Part shown: positions 8,333-16,335 of the stretch, in pieces
How positions within the stretch are numbered: position 1 is the stretch's first letter
How the letters are laid out: every line of letters starts with the position of its first letter
Assembly: GCF_040706615.1 (NCBI RefSeq)
Contig: NZ_JAPDRF010000007.1
Location: 248,001 to 312,000, forward strand
Source: Lentisalinibacter sediminis
Lineage (GTDB): Bacteria > Pseudomonadota > Gammaproteobacteria > Steroidobacterales > Woeseiaceae
Length of the DNA: 64,000 nucleotides
Reading direction: 5' to 3'
Made by a program: the position numbers and the translations under genes
Notes under the pieces: model-generated
The model's database searches: none
Told to the model about the DNA's origin: nothing
The model's input: only the letters and a program-made list of their open reading frames with translations

Positions 8333-10057
8333 TCACTCGACCGTCACTCGGTTGATCTCTTCCAGTCCCGTCAGACCGTTGATGACCTTCTGCAGGCCGG
8401 CACGGCGCAGGTCCCAGACGCCTTCCTTGGTGGCCTGCTCGGCGATCATCATGGCGTTGCCTTCGTCCATGATGATACGGCCGATCGTCTCGGTGACCTC
8501 CATGACCTGGAAGATGCCGAGGCGACCCTTGTAGCCGTCCGTACACTGGTTGCAGCCCACGGGACCGAAGATCGTGATGCCCTTTGCTACCTCTTCCTCG
8601 GTGAAGCCTTCCTTCAGCAGTGCGGCATCGGGGATGTCCTTCTGCTCCTTGCAGTTGTCACAAAGGCGCCGCGCGAGGCGCTGGGCGATGATCAGGCTCA
8701 CGGAGGAGGCGATGGCGTAGGGCTTCACGCCCATGTCTACAAGCCGGGTCAGCGTCTTCGGCGCGTCATTGGTATGCAGGGTGGAGAGCACAAGGTGGCC
8801 CGTCTGGGCCGCCTTGATCGCGATCTCCGCGGTCTCGAGGTCACGAATCTCACCCACCATGATCACGTCGGGATCCTGGCGGAGGAAGGCTTTCAGCGCC
8901 GAGGCGAAAGTCAGACCCACCTTCGGATTGACGTTCACCTGATTGATGCCCGGCAGGTTGATCTCCGCAGGATCCTCCGCAGTGGAGATGTTCCGATCCT
9001 CGGTGTTGAGGATGTTGAGTCCCGTGTAGAGCGAGACCGTCTTACCGCTACCGGTCGGGCCCGTCACCAGGATCATCCCGTAGGGCTTGTTCAGGTGCTT
9101 GAGGTAGAGCTCTTTCTGCTGCTGTTCGTAGCCCAGCGCATCGATGCCCAGCTTGGCGCTGGACGGATCGAGGATACGCAGGACGATCTTCTCGCCGAAC
9201 AGCGTCGGGCACGTGTTCACCCGGAAGTCGATCGCCCGGTTCTTCGACAGCCGCATCTTCATGCGGCCGTCCTGGGGTACGCGGCGTTCTGCGATGTCCA
9301 GCCGGGACATGACCTTCAGCCGGGCGCAGACTTTGCCGGCCAGTCCCGCCGGCGGCTGGGCGATCTCCTTTAGCACGCCGTCCTGACGAGTCCGCACGCG
9401 GAAGTACTTCTCGTAGGGTTCGAAGTGGATGTCCGAGGCGCCCCGCTTGATCGCGTCCAGCAGTACCTTGTTGACGAAGCGGACGACCGGGGCGTCTTCG
9501 ATCTCGTCCCGGCTGATATCGTCCTGTTCGTCCTCGATACCGCTGGAGACCTCTAGGTTGTCGAGATCGTCGAAGTCCTCATCGTCGAACGCCGTCATCC
9601 GCGTGTCGACGGCTTCCAGCGCCTTGGCGACCCGCTCCTCCAGCTTGTCCTGCTCGACGACCACCGGGTCGACCCGCAGACCGGTCTGGAACTTGATCTC
9701 GTCGATGGCCTGCAGATCGGTCGGGTCTGCGACACCGAGGAAGAGGCGCTTGCCACGCAGGATGAGCGGGATCACCCGGTGTTTGTTAAGGAGTTTCTGG
9801 TCGACGGAACGGACCGTATCCAGATCCACGTCGATGGCGTCCAGGTCCAGGAGTGGGACCCCGAATTCGTGGGCTGCCGCGATGGCTATTGCACGAGCAT
9901 CAGCCAGATTGGAAGTGACCAGGTGGGCAACGAGGGAAATCTTGGCATTGCGAGCGTCTTCGGAGGCCTGGCTCACCACGTCTTCGGAGACAATACCGTC
10001 CTGCACCAGCCTACGCGGCAGGCCGGACAAAGTAGTCTGTGAGGCGGTTACGGCCAT
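8333..10057 (-). CDS. pilB: Type IV pilus assembly ATPase PilB
   Basis: The hexameric cytoplasmic motor for pilus extension. It has 574 residues: an N-terminal MshEN/GspE-N domain (about 1-150), then the secretion ATPase core with Walker A GPTGSGKTVSLY, the Asp box and Walker B region (DPDVIMVGEIRD), and the His box. Four zinc-binding cysteines occur as CDNC and CNQC near residues 465-515, as in PilB. The acidic insert DDEDFDDLDNLE (about 155-170) is a lineage-specific linker. It is followed by pilC after 47 bases. It is separated from the pilin genes upstream by 215 bases, so it probably has its own promoter. Confidence 0.97.
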   Translation of the reverse strand: MAVTASQTTLSGLPRRLVQDGIVSEDVVSQASEDARNAKISLVAHLVTSNLADARAIAIAAAHEFGVPLLDLDAIDVDLDTVRSVDQKLLNKHRVIPLILRGKRLFLGVADPTDLQAIDEIKFQTGLRVDPVVVEQDKLEERVAKALEAVDTRMTAFDDEDFDDLDNLEVSSGIEDEQDDISRDEIEDAPVVRFVNKVLLDAIKRGASDIHFEPYEKYFRVRTRQDGVLKEIAQPPAGLAGKVCARLKVMSRLDIAERRVPQDGRMKMRLSKNRAIDFRVNTCPTLFGEKIVLRILDPSSAKLGIDALGYEQQQKELYLKHLNKPYGMILVTGPTGSGKTVSLYTGLNILNTEDRNISTAEDPAEINLPGINQVNVNPKVGLTFASALKAFLRQDPDVIMVGEIRDLETAEIAIKAAQTGHLVLSTLHTNDAPKTLTRLVDMGVKPYAIASSVSLIIAQRLARRLCDNCKEQKDIPDAALLKEGFTEEEVAKGITIFGPVGCNQCTDGYKGRLGIFQVMEVTETIGRIIMDEGNAMMIAEQATKEGVWDLRRAGLQKVINGLTGLEEINRVTVE

Positions 10058-10272
10058 GGGCTGCGCCGATGCTCCCTAAATTACGCTCGACCCGGAGCAC
10101 CATAGTCTCACCCATCTGCCGGGGGTGATCAACTTGGTTTTGTGCGCGTCGTCACAAATAAGGAACGGGCTCTGTGAAATTCTGCTCCCGTACCCGCAAA
10201 TCACCGAGAAAACAGTAAGTTCTGTCTGTGCCGTGTGGCATACAGAGACACTTAGCGGATTGCCGAAGGGCG

Positions 10273-10770
10273 TCAGCGGCAATTGGTGGGGAGGTAACGG
10301 GCGGGTACAGTAGTGTCGCCGATGAAAGCCGGGTTACCGGCTTGCGTGCCCATCGGGGCAGTACCATCGGGTGGATTTGCATCGGCACAGATCCAGATAA
10401 CGCCCAGATTACCGGTTTCATACGGCGTTAAGAATAGGGAGGCGCCCCCGATCGCAGCATTAGCCCTATTACCGTACCGGATCTCGACTGTGCCGTTACG
10501 TACGTCGACGGCCGTAACGTAGTTACTAGCGGTATCCGTGGCATTCGCGGACATGCCAGCGGCCAGGCGATTCGAGGGTGGCGTACCATTATTGACGAAA
10601 GCATCGACGATCGGGGTCTTGGCATTCGCCGCGAGATTCAATCCGTCCGCCACTTGCGCCCGGATCGTATACGTCTGGTACGAGGAGACGGCAATTGCCG
10701 CTAGAATGCCGATGATCGCAACGACTATCATTAGCTCGATCAACGTAAAGCCGTGCTGTGATCTGTTCAT
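10273..10770 (-). CDS. pilA: Type IV pilin PilA, second copy
   Basis: A major-pilin-like protein of 165 residues. It has a short leader (MNRSQHG), the cleavage/methylation motif GFTLIELMIVVAIIGILAAI with Glu5, and two C-terminal cysteines (WICAD and TNCR) forming the expected disulfide loop. It resembles the pilin gene just upstream through the helix and into LNLAANAK/LNLAAAAK, but diverges in the globular head, so the pair look like paralogues. It lies beyond a terminator and carries its own promoter-like elements. Base composition is noticeably less GC-rich than pilB or pilC, as is common for pilins and the adjoining accessory DNA. Confidence 0.95.
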   Translation of the reverse strand: MNRSQHGFTLIELMIVVAIIGILAAIAVSSYQTYTIRAQVADGLNLAANAKTPIVDAFVNNGTPPSNRLAAGMSANATDTASNYVTAVDVRNGTVEIRYGNRANAAIGGASLFLTPYETGNLGVIWICADANPPDGTAPMGTQAGNPAFIGDTTVPARYLPTNCR

Positions 10771-10801
10771 TCTTGCCCTACCAGCCTACATCTATTCCGC
10801 A

Positions 10802-10829
10802 ATTATGTAGATTTGGCTAACCGATGCAA
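10802..10829 (-). promoter_or_regulatory. Putative sigma-70 promoter of the second pilin
   Basis: On the minus strand a TTGCAT (10824-10829) and a CATAAT (10802-10807) are separated by 16 bases, followed by a leader of about 25 bases to the pilin ATG. The -35 element touches the T-tract of the terminator that ends the upstream pilin unit, so this pilin would need its own promoter. Match quality is moderate. Confidence 0.5.
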
Positions 10830-10853
10830 AAAGGCCCCCGTTGAGGGGGCCTT
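10828..10853 (-). terminator. Rho-independent terminator of the upstream pilin gene
   Basis: Read on the minus strand, a GC-rich stem of AAAGGCCCCC pairing with GGGGGCCTTT around a 5-base loop is followed by a run of five T. It lies about 20 bases past the stop of the pilin gene at 10874-11386. Confidence 0.85.
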
Positions 10854-10873
10854 TCGCCATGCAAGTATCTAGT

Positions 10874-11386
10874 TCATGGACGGCAAGAAGACGGCAGATA
10901 TTTCGCGGGGATATCTGTGCTCGAACCGCCAGTGCCGAGTGCAGTGCCTGCCGGAGAAGTGACGCCAGTTATGCCCCAACCACAAACCCACGTAATTGAA
11001 TCATCAACGGTGGTGAAGGGACGGATCACTAGCGTAGTACCGTCGGGGGAAGCGGCGTCCGTGTTAATCTTCGCGTTAGCATCATTGCCGTATACGATGA
11101 CGATATCGCCACCTTCCACGTTGACTGACGCGACATACTTGCCTTGGGTGTCGACCGCGTTTTCGCTCATGCCAGCTACTGTGCGGTTTGCTGGGGCCTC
11201 GCCGGTATTCAAAAACGATTCGGCCACAGCCGCCTTCGCAGCCGCCGCGAGGTTCAGGCCCTCGGAGACCTGCGAACGGATGGTGTAGTCCTGATAAGCC
11301 GGAATAGCGATCGCGGCGAGGATGCCGATGATCGCAACCACGATCATGAGTTCGATAAGGGTAAAACCTTGCTGCACTTTCTTCAT
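10874..11386 (-). CDS. pilA: Type IV pilin PilA, first copy
   Basis: A 170-residue type IVa pilin. It has the leader MKKVQQG, mature N-terminus FTLIELMIVVAIIGILAAIA, helix motif YQDYTIRSQVSEGLNLA, and a globular domain with two cysteines (WVCGW and SSCRP) expected to close the D-loop. The head has Ser/Thr/Gly-rich loops (for example GTGGSSTDIP) that could accept O-linked sugars, which matters because a glycosyltransferase cassette lies upstream. A sigma-54-type promoter precedes it and a strong terminator follows, so it is probably the PilSR-controlled major pilin. Confidence 0.96.
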   Translation of the reverse strand: MKKVQQGFTLIELMIVVAIIGILAAIAIPAYQDYTIRSQVSEGLNLAAAAKAAVAESFLNTGEAPANRTVAGMSENAVDTQGKYVASVNVEGGDIVIVYGNDANAKINTDAASPDGTTLVIRPFTTVDDSITWVCGWGITGVTSPAGTALGTGGSSTDIPAKYLPSSCRP

Positions 11387-11454
11387 TTCTTTCTCCCTTG
11401 AAAGAGATAGCCAGAATATTTCCTGTGACGGTGTCCCGTCGGCGCGACGATAGA

Positions 11455-11470
11455 TGCAAAATCGAGGCCA
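11455..11470 (-). promoter_or_regulatory. Sigma-54 promoter of pilA
   Basis: The minus strand reads TGGCCTCGATTTTGCA, which keeps the invariant TGGC and TTGCA elements of the -24/-12 consensus at the exact 16-base length. The predicted start site lies about 57 bases before the pilA ATG at 11386. PilR, encoded at 16336-17673, is a sigma-54 activator, so the regulator and target are both in this window. Confidence 0.75.
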
Positions 11471-11584
11471 ACCCCTGATAGGAAGACCTAAGCACTTGAT
11501 AATCTTTGATTATCGTTGAGGGTGGTACTCAATTTGGGGAGTCGGATACGGTCTGCCGATACTGAGCCTTGTCAGATCCTGACA

Positions 11585-12242
11585 AAATTTGTCACTAAAC
11601 TGTTGCCTTCGCCGCAACGCTCCGTAGCCGTTGCAGCGGCGGTCTTGTTTAGTGGCGGCGTAGTCCACGCAAATGGTCAAGGCCTGGTTCTGCTTTCCAT
11701 CACGGTGGCCATACCGTTGGCGTTGCTCTTAATCACAGCCGCCGTTCCTCTTCCCGAGATAACTTCTTGTCGCTGTTACGTTCTTCCACCTTGCGGTAGC
11801 TATCTTCCTTGGTGTTTTATGGGATAAATCGACGCCTGCCAGAATTGCGAGCATCGCGATCATCTGTGCGATTGTCGCGGGCAATGCCTATCAGCTCCAC
11901 GCTCTTCTGGACTCGGGCGGCGGACGCTACACTGCTGCAGTCGAGCGGCTATTCGAGTCGACGGATAGCGGCAGTTCACCGTGGCAAGCGACCAGGGTTT
12001 TCGTAACAAGGTCCTATTGGACTTCTATGCTGGTTAACGTCCAGATAGCAAACGTCTCATATATCTCGATCAAGACTCACTCATGCGCACATCCGCTGAT
12101 CTTTTCTAGACCAGGAACTAGACCCTGCGGCAGAAGCCCCACATCTGTATCACTGAATGATCGGTCATATGACCTGATCGAGTCTTTTCCGTACTCGGGA
12201 TACCCGGGTTGGCAATGGTGGTTGTACGAGCGCCGCCCCTAG
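11585..12242 (+). pseudogene. Frameshifted remnant of a multi-spanning membrane protein gene
   Basis: No single frame spans this region, but consecutive frames join into one plausible protein. The first frame gives hydrophobic segments (HANGQGLVLLSITVAIPLAL and onward) up to about 11761. The next gives HLAVAIFLGVLWDK through GGGRYTAAVERLFE to about 11970. Another gives FTVASDQGFRNKVLLDFYAG, then RPDSKRLIYLDQDSL, then LDQELDPAAEAPHL, and finally NDRSYDLIESFPYSGYPGWQ to a TAG at 12242. At least four frameshifts are needed. From memory, the SD-x-x-FRN and FPYSG-x-x-GWxW signatures occur at the C-terminus of large uncharacterised membrane proteins, so an N-terminal part is also missing. The final TAG overlaps the convergent glycosyltransferase stop (CTAG). 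The region is less GC-rich than its surroundings. Confidence 0.7.
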
Positions 12243-14074
12243 TTCCACTTCTCGATGCGGCCGGTTGAGCGGGCCTTATTCGGCACGAGTTGGAAGAGTC
12301 TCGCGTAGCCTAGATCACGCCGATCCTCTAGACGAATCTCGTCGAGGAGCTCGAATCCCTTGGGCGGCTCACTAAAGGCAAGCTCCAGGAAGAGCGGTGG
12401 ATTGGCCGAGGCAATTTCCTCTAACGTCGTTGCCCTTCCGACGCCGTCGTCTTTCGTATAAACATATTCCAGCCGGCTGAATACGTATTTGATCGGGAGC
12501 TCATGATCAAGCAATTGCGCGGGTCTGAGCCGCATGAGCTGCCTGGCCTGACTCAGCTTTTGCCCATGCTGGGCGGTCAACAGGAAGTTGTTCACAATGA
12601 CGCTGCAGTCGGTATGAAAGCGGATGTAGTGACCGTCGTTGCTATCCGCTAGAACTACTCCGGGGTCCTGCTGGCAGGCTTTAGACAACGTGTTATAAAT
12701 CTTTCTTGTGTTGGCGTAATGAGGATCAAGGCCGACAGCGTGTCGCGCAAACAGTTGCTCCGTCAGCGGTATCGCGAATGCGATGAAGACGCCGGTGATG
12801 ACGACAGCGGCGGCCAGTCCTCGTCGCAGCGGCAAGCGCGCCAAAATCGGACTGAGCAGTACTGCGGGACCCGCGCTAAAGGCCGCCGCTGCGAACGGAT
12901 GAAAGCGAAACTGCAGCAGTGCCAGCGATAATCCGAAGACACAAGAAACCGCGAAATAGATTTCGGCGGGGCTGCGGCCTCGCAGGCTGCGAAAGAGGAA
13001 TGCGAGCAGGAGGACCGGAGCTGCCAACAGCACAAGGCCGTAGAGCCCGAGTGTGCGAATTAGTCCATTTTCGCGTATCAACATGCTGAACGGGCTTCGG
13101 ACCTCCTCGATGCGCTCCAGTCCGATCGTCTGCCCTGCCATGAAACCCTTTGCGGCCATTAACGTAGGCACCAGAGGAGCGACGAAAAGCAAGACGACGC
13201 CGGCAAGCCATATGAGCCGTCGAACGGTGTATGTATAGGCGCTGAAGAGGCAGGTGACGAGGCATGTCCCCGCGGCTGCATAAAGGTGAAACCAGGACAG
13301 GGTGGTGAAGTTGAATTGCCCGCGGTGGACAGGCTCCGATACCGAGAGAATGGCAGCGGTCGCTAACACCAAGCTCGTGGCCAGGGATTTCTGGCTTCGG
13401 ACCGGGATAGACCCTCCTTTGACCCACCATATAAATAATGCTGCAACCAGCGGCATCTGCAGTATGAACAGGCTGGCATGAAAGGCCGGCGCCGTGCCGA
13501 GAGCGACTCCGAGTATCGTCGCGGAGGCTCGATTCTCTGGTTCGTTGAGGAATCTAACACCCAGCCAGGCCGCGAGCAGGGTGAAGGTCATCTCGATGAA
13601 GTGATGATCGATGATGCCCTGGCCGTGCAGGAGCTGGGTCAGTGGCGAGAGCGCGAGCGCCAATACGGCGGCCACGCGCCATTCGACCGCCAGTCCGAGT
13701 TCCCGCGTGAGGAGAGTCAGCAAGCCGACATTGACGATGACCCAGAAGACCGGGACATTCGCGACGAACTTCATAGGGTCCAGGGCTGGCTCGAGCAGCA
13801 GGGCCAGTTGCAGCGCTTTCGCGATCAGGTAGTCATACGCCCAGGGCCACGTAAGCAGACTCCCCTCGGGTGCATGAATCATTTCGTCGAACTGATAAAA
13901 GCCCCGTTCGCCGATGGCGGCATCGAGGATTCGCCTGGCGTGGTAGAAGGAATCATTGCCGACGGGGATGTACTCGCCGTCCACGAACGCGGCGATGTGG
14001 AACTGCAGCGCTAGGAAAACGGCGATTGCGCTACACACGGCCCATATCAGAAGGCGAGGAATCCGCTGCGTCAC
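12239..14074 (-). CDS. STT3/GT-C-like membrane glycosyltransferase
   Basis: A 611-residue integral membrane protein with about 11-13 hydrophobic segments and a C-terminal soluble part from roughly 450. The first loop has NDSFYH (40-45, Asp41) and PEGSLLTWPWAYD (69-81). A later loop has GIIDHHFIE (153-161). This spacing and the DHHxxE signature match oligosaccharyltransferase (STT3/AglB/PglB) GT-C enzymes. The WWDYG acceptor motif of true STT3 proteins is not visible; the corresponding region reads VVLADSNDGHYIRF. It is the last gene of a three-gene overlapping unit with GtrA and a GT2 enzyme, and it lies beside two pilin genes. I infer transfer of a polyprenyl-phosphate-linked sugar to a protein, perhaps pilin; other GT-C roles remain possible. 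Confidence 0.65.
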   Translation of the reverse strand: MTQRIPRLLIWAVCSAIAVFLALQFHIAAFVDGEYIPVGNDSFYHARRILDAAIGERGFYQFDEMIHAPEGSLLTWPWAYDYLIAKALQLALLLEPALDPMKFVANVPVFWVIVNVGLLTLLTRELGLAVEWRVAAVLALALSPLTQLLHGQGIIDHHFIEMTFTLLAAWLGVRFLNEPENRASATILGVALGTAPAFHASLFILQMPLVAALFIWWVKGGSIPVRSQKSLATSLVLATAAILSVSEPVHRGQFNFTTLSWFHLYAAAGTCLVTCLFSAYTYTVRRLIWLAGVVLLFVAPLVPTLMAAKGFMAGQTIGLERIEEVRSPFSMLIRENGLIRTLGLYGLVLLAAPVLLLAFLFRSLRGRSPAEIYFAVSCVFGLSLALLQFRFHPFAAAAFSAGPAVLLSPILARLPLRRGLAAAVVITGVFIAFAIPLTEQLFARHAVGLDPHYANTRKIYNTLSKACQQDPGVVLADSNDGHYIRFHTDCSVIVNNFLLTAQHGQKLSQARQLMRLRPAQLLDHELPIKYVFSRLEYVYTKDDGVGRATTLEEIASANPPLFLELAFSEPPKGFELLDEIRLEDRRDLGYARLFQLVPNKARSTGRIEKWN

Positions 14075-14472
14075 GTCCGTGCCCCGCTGCCCAGGTCGTA
14101 GGTCCAGTACCTGGAGCCGACATAGTTGACGATCAATCCGATCGCCGAGCCGAAACAGGCGGCGACCACTGCATTGATTACCGTTGCGTCGTCCCTGCTA
14201 ACCAGCCACCAGTACGCCGCCATATTCAGCGCGAAAGCGCTGGTTTGGATCGTTACGTGGCGCGCGTATTCTCCTGCCGGCTTCAGCTTGCCTGACGTGC
14301 GGAACACGAACAGCCGATTGAGAATCCACGTCGCAGTGATTGCCACGGGAGCCGAGACGCAGCGTGCGAGGATCGGGTCTGCACCCAGGGTCGTCAGTCC
14401 GGAGAGAATCGAGATGTCTACTCCGAAGCCAACAGCCCCAACAAGCAGAAACTTTGCGTCTCGCTGCATCAT
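14071..14472 (-). CDS. GtrA family polyprenyl-phosphate-sugar flippase
   Basis: A 133-residue GtrA-like protein with four membrane helices. It has the usual opening KFLLVGAVGFGVDISILSGL and the Arg-rich turn before the second helix (WILNRLFVFR). GtrA-type proteins are thought to flip sugar-phosphate-polyprenol across the inner membrane. Its start overlaps the stop of the GT2 gene by 4 bases, and its stop overlaps the GT-C start by 4 bases. This layout matches the gtrA-gtrB-gtrC logic of phage and pilus glycosylation cassettes, so the three genes very probably work on one lipid-linked sugar. Confidence 0.85.
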   Translation of the reverse strand: MMQRDAKFLLVGAVGFGVDISILSGLTTLGADPILARCVSAPVAITATWILNRLFVFRTSGKLKPAGEYARHVTIQTSAFALNMAAYWWLVSRDDATVINAVVAACFGSAIGLIVNYVGSRYWTYDLGSGART

Positions 14473-15419
14473 TCCCCGGTTGGCCGAGACGCGGCTTCAA
14501 CCACTGCCGGTAGCCGGAGATACGACAGGCGTTTCATCTCTCTCCGCCCGCGGGTGACCGTGTCGAGTATCAGTCCGGAACCGAGGCAGACCACGGCCAC
14601 CAGCATAATGCCTGTCGAGAGAACGGCAGTGGGGAGCCGCTCCACCAGTCCCGTGCGGAGAAATTCCTGGATGACCGGGACCGCCAGTGCCACTGACAGG
14701 CCGGCCAGCAGGGCGGCGAGTCCCGAGAAGAACGCGAGCGGGCGTTCCTCCTTGACGAGTATCAGGATTGTGCGAAGGATGCGGATACCGTCGCGGTAGG
14801 TGCTGAGCTTGCTGGCAGAGCCCTTGGCACGTTCCCGATACTCGGTCTCGAGCTCAGCCTGGGGCATACCGAGTTCGAAGGCATGCACGGTCAGCTCGGT
14901 CTCGATCTCGAAGCCCCCGCTCAGCATAGGGAAGGACTTTACGAAACGTCGCGACATGACACGGTAGCCGGAAAGCATGTCCGTCGCCCTGCGGCCGAAG
15001 GCCAGCGAAACCAGTCCGGTCAGAACGCGATTACCCAACTTGTGTCCCTGCCGATACGAGGCAGCGGAGACCGCCTGCCGCGTGCCGGTGACGAGGTCGA
15101 GCTTCTGATGAATCATCATGTCGATCATCTCGCCCGCCCGGCTCAGGTCGTAAGTGCCATCACCGTCCACAAGCACATAGATATCCGCCTCTGTATCGGC
15201 GAACAGCCGGCGCACGGCGTGGCCTTTTCCGGCCTGGGTTTCGGACAGGACCCGGGCACCAGCTTGCGATGCGATCGTCCGGGTGTCATCCGTGGAGTCG
15301 TTGTCACATACCCAGATTTCGGCCGATGGCATCGACTCGCGGGCCTGGGCCACGACCTTCCCGATTGCCGCGGCCTCGTTGCGGCAGGGGATCAGAACGG
15401 CGATCTGGAGTCGGTCCAT
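14469..15419 (-). CDS. GT2 polyprenyl-phosphate glycosyltransferase (GtrB/DPM1-like)
   Basis: A 316-residue enzyme predicted to load a nucleotide-sugar onto undecaprenyl phosphate at the cytoplasmic face. The GT-A domain (about 1-220) shows VLIPCRNEAAAIGKVV, the nucleotide site DNDSTDDT, the metal-binding VDGDGTYD (DxD-type), and the ML(S)GYRVMSRRF region typical of dolichol-phosphate-mannose synthases. Two C-terminal membrane helices follow (about 230-255 and 265-285). It is the first gene of the overlapping cassette. Which sugar is used cannot be read from the sequence. Confidence 0.88.
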   Translation of the reverse strand: MDRLQIAVLIPCRNEAAAIGKVVAQARESMPSAEIWVCDNDSTDDTRTIASQAGARVLSETQAGKGHAVRRLFADTEADIYVLVDGDGTYDLSRAGEMIDMMIHQKLDLVTGTRQAVSAASYRQGHKLGNRVLTGLVSLAFGRRATDMLSGYRVMSRRFVKSFPMLSGGFEIETELTVHAFELGMPQAELETEYRERAKGSASKLSTYRDGIRILRTILILVKEERPLAFFSGLAALLAGLSVALAVPVIQEFLRTGLVERLPTAVLSTGIMLVAVVCLGSGLILDTVTRGRREMKRLSYLRLPAVVEAASRPTGE

Positions 15420-15587
15420 ATCCGTCTCTCTCGGATGGCGGCTGACGACTTCCGCACGTCGGCGGGTCAGGAGCGACCGAGAGTATACTCAACATTGAAC
15501 ATAAAACTGTGAGCTGGTCCATCAACCGCGAATTCCGGCGGAGGCGTCAAGGCTTACCGGGCTCGCGGAGGCTGGCATGGAGATTCG

Positions 15588-16295
15588 ATGAAGCGTGAAA
15601 CCTCGAACCGTATCCGCTTTGTGCTGGAGGAGTTGGTGCCCCCGATCCTTCGGGACAGCGCCTTCATGCGCTGGCTGTTCGAGCGCTACTGGGGCGCGAA
15701 AGTCGCCGAGCTCGAGCATTTTCGCAGACGCATCCATCGGCTGACGGAAGCGGACTACGAAGCCGTCTATGTGAATCTGCCGCGGCTGCATCTGGATACC
15801 GATAATTCCCGTGCGTGTCTCGAGCGCATCACTGCGGAGCTTCTGCCGGGACGTATCGTCGATATCGGTTGTGGTGCCGGCGGACTACTTCGTCACCTGA
15901 TCGATAACGTGCCGGCTGACGCGTATCAGCACACGGGAGTCGATATTGTCGTTCCCGGCGATCTGGAGCGGGTTTTGCCCGGCGTTACGCTCGTCGAGGG
16001 GGCTGTCGAGCGCCTGCCTTTCGAGGACCGTTCCTTCGACACGGTGATCTGTACCCATGTGCTGGAACATGTTGTCGATATCCGCACGGCCGTTGCCGAG
16101 TTGCGGCGCATCTGCCGGCGGAGACTGATCATCGTCGTGCCGAAAGAACGGGAGTATCGATTTACGTTCAATCCACATCTGCACTTTTTCCCGTACGAGC
16201 ACAGCTTCCTGCGCCAGATCATGCCAGTGCCGGAGAACGCGATCTGCGAGCGTGTCGGCCGCGACTTCTTCTATCGGGAAGACAGGGAAGGCTGA
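15588..16295 (+). CDS. SAM-dependent methyltransferase, class I
   Basis: A 235-residue protein with a Methyltransf_11-type fold. Motif I is IVDIGCGAGGLLRHL (about 90-104), there is an acidic residue after the second strand (TGVDIV), and post-motif residues DTVICTHVLEHV are near 150-161. The N-terminal 70 residues (IRFVLEELVPPILRDSAF) have no recognised domain. It is divergent from the glycosylation cassette with 168 bases between them. The shared neighbourhood suggests it may modify a sugar or lipid-linked intermediate, but the substrate is unknown. It is convergent with pilR, which ends 40 bases downstream. Confidence 0.75.
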   Translation: MKRETSNRIRFVLEELVPPILRDSAFMRWLFERYWGAKVAELEHFRRRIHRLTEADYEAVYVNLPRLHLDTDNSRACLERITAELLPGRIVDIGCGAGGLLRHLIDNVPADAYQHTGVDIVVPGDLERVLPGVTLVEGAVERLPFEDRSFDTVICTHVLEHVVDIRTAVAELRRICRRRLIIVVPKEREYRFTFNPHLHFFPYEHSFLRQIMPVPENAICERVGRDFFYREDREG

Positions 16296-16335
16296 TCGGC
16301 GATTGAGCGCCGAAATCCCGCCTCTGCCTGCCCCA

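Noticed and set aside
7317..8534. Plus-strand open frame across pilC and pilB
   Set aside because: It is antisense to two certain pilus genes and has a His/Asp/Gln-rich shadow composition.
10215..10260. Inverted repeat around TGCCGTGTGGCA as a terminator for the second pilin
   Set aside because: The stem is short and no T-tract follows on the minus strand.
10273..11386. Pilin pair as recent tandem duplication
   Set aside because: The identity is confined to the N-terminal helix conserved in all pilins; the heads and noncoding flanks differ, so duplication, if any, is old.
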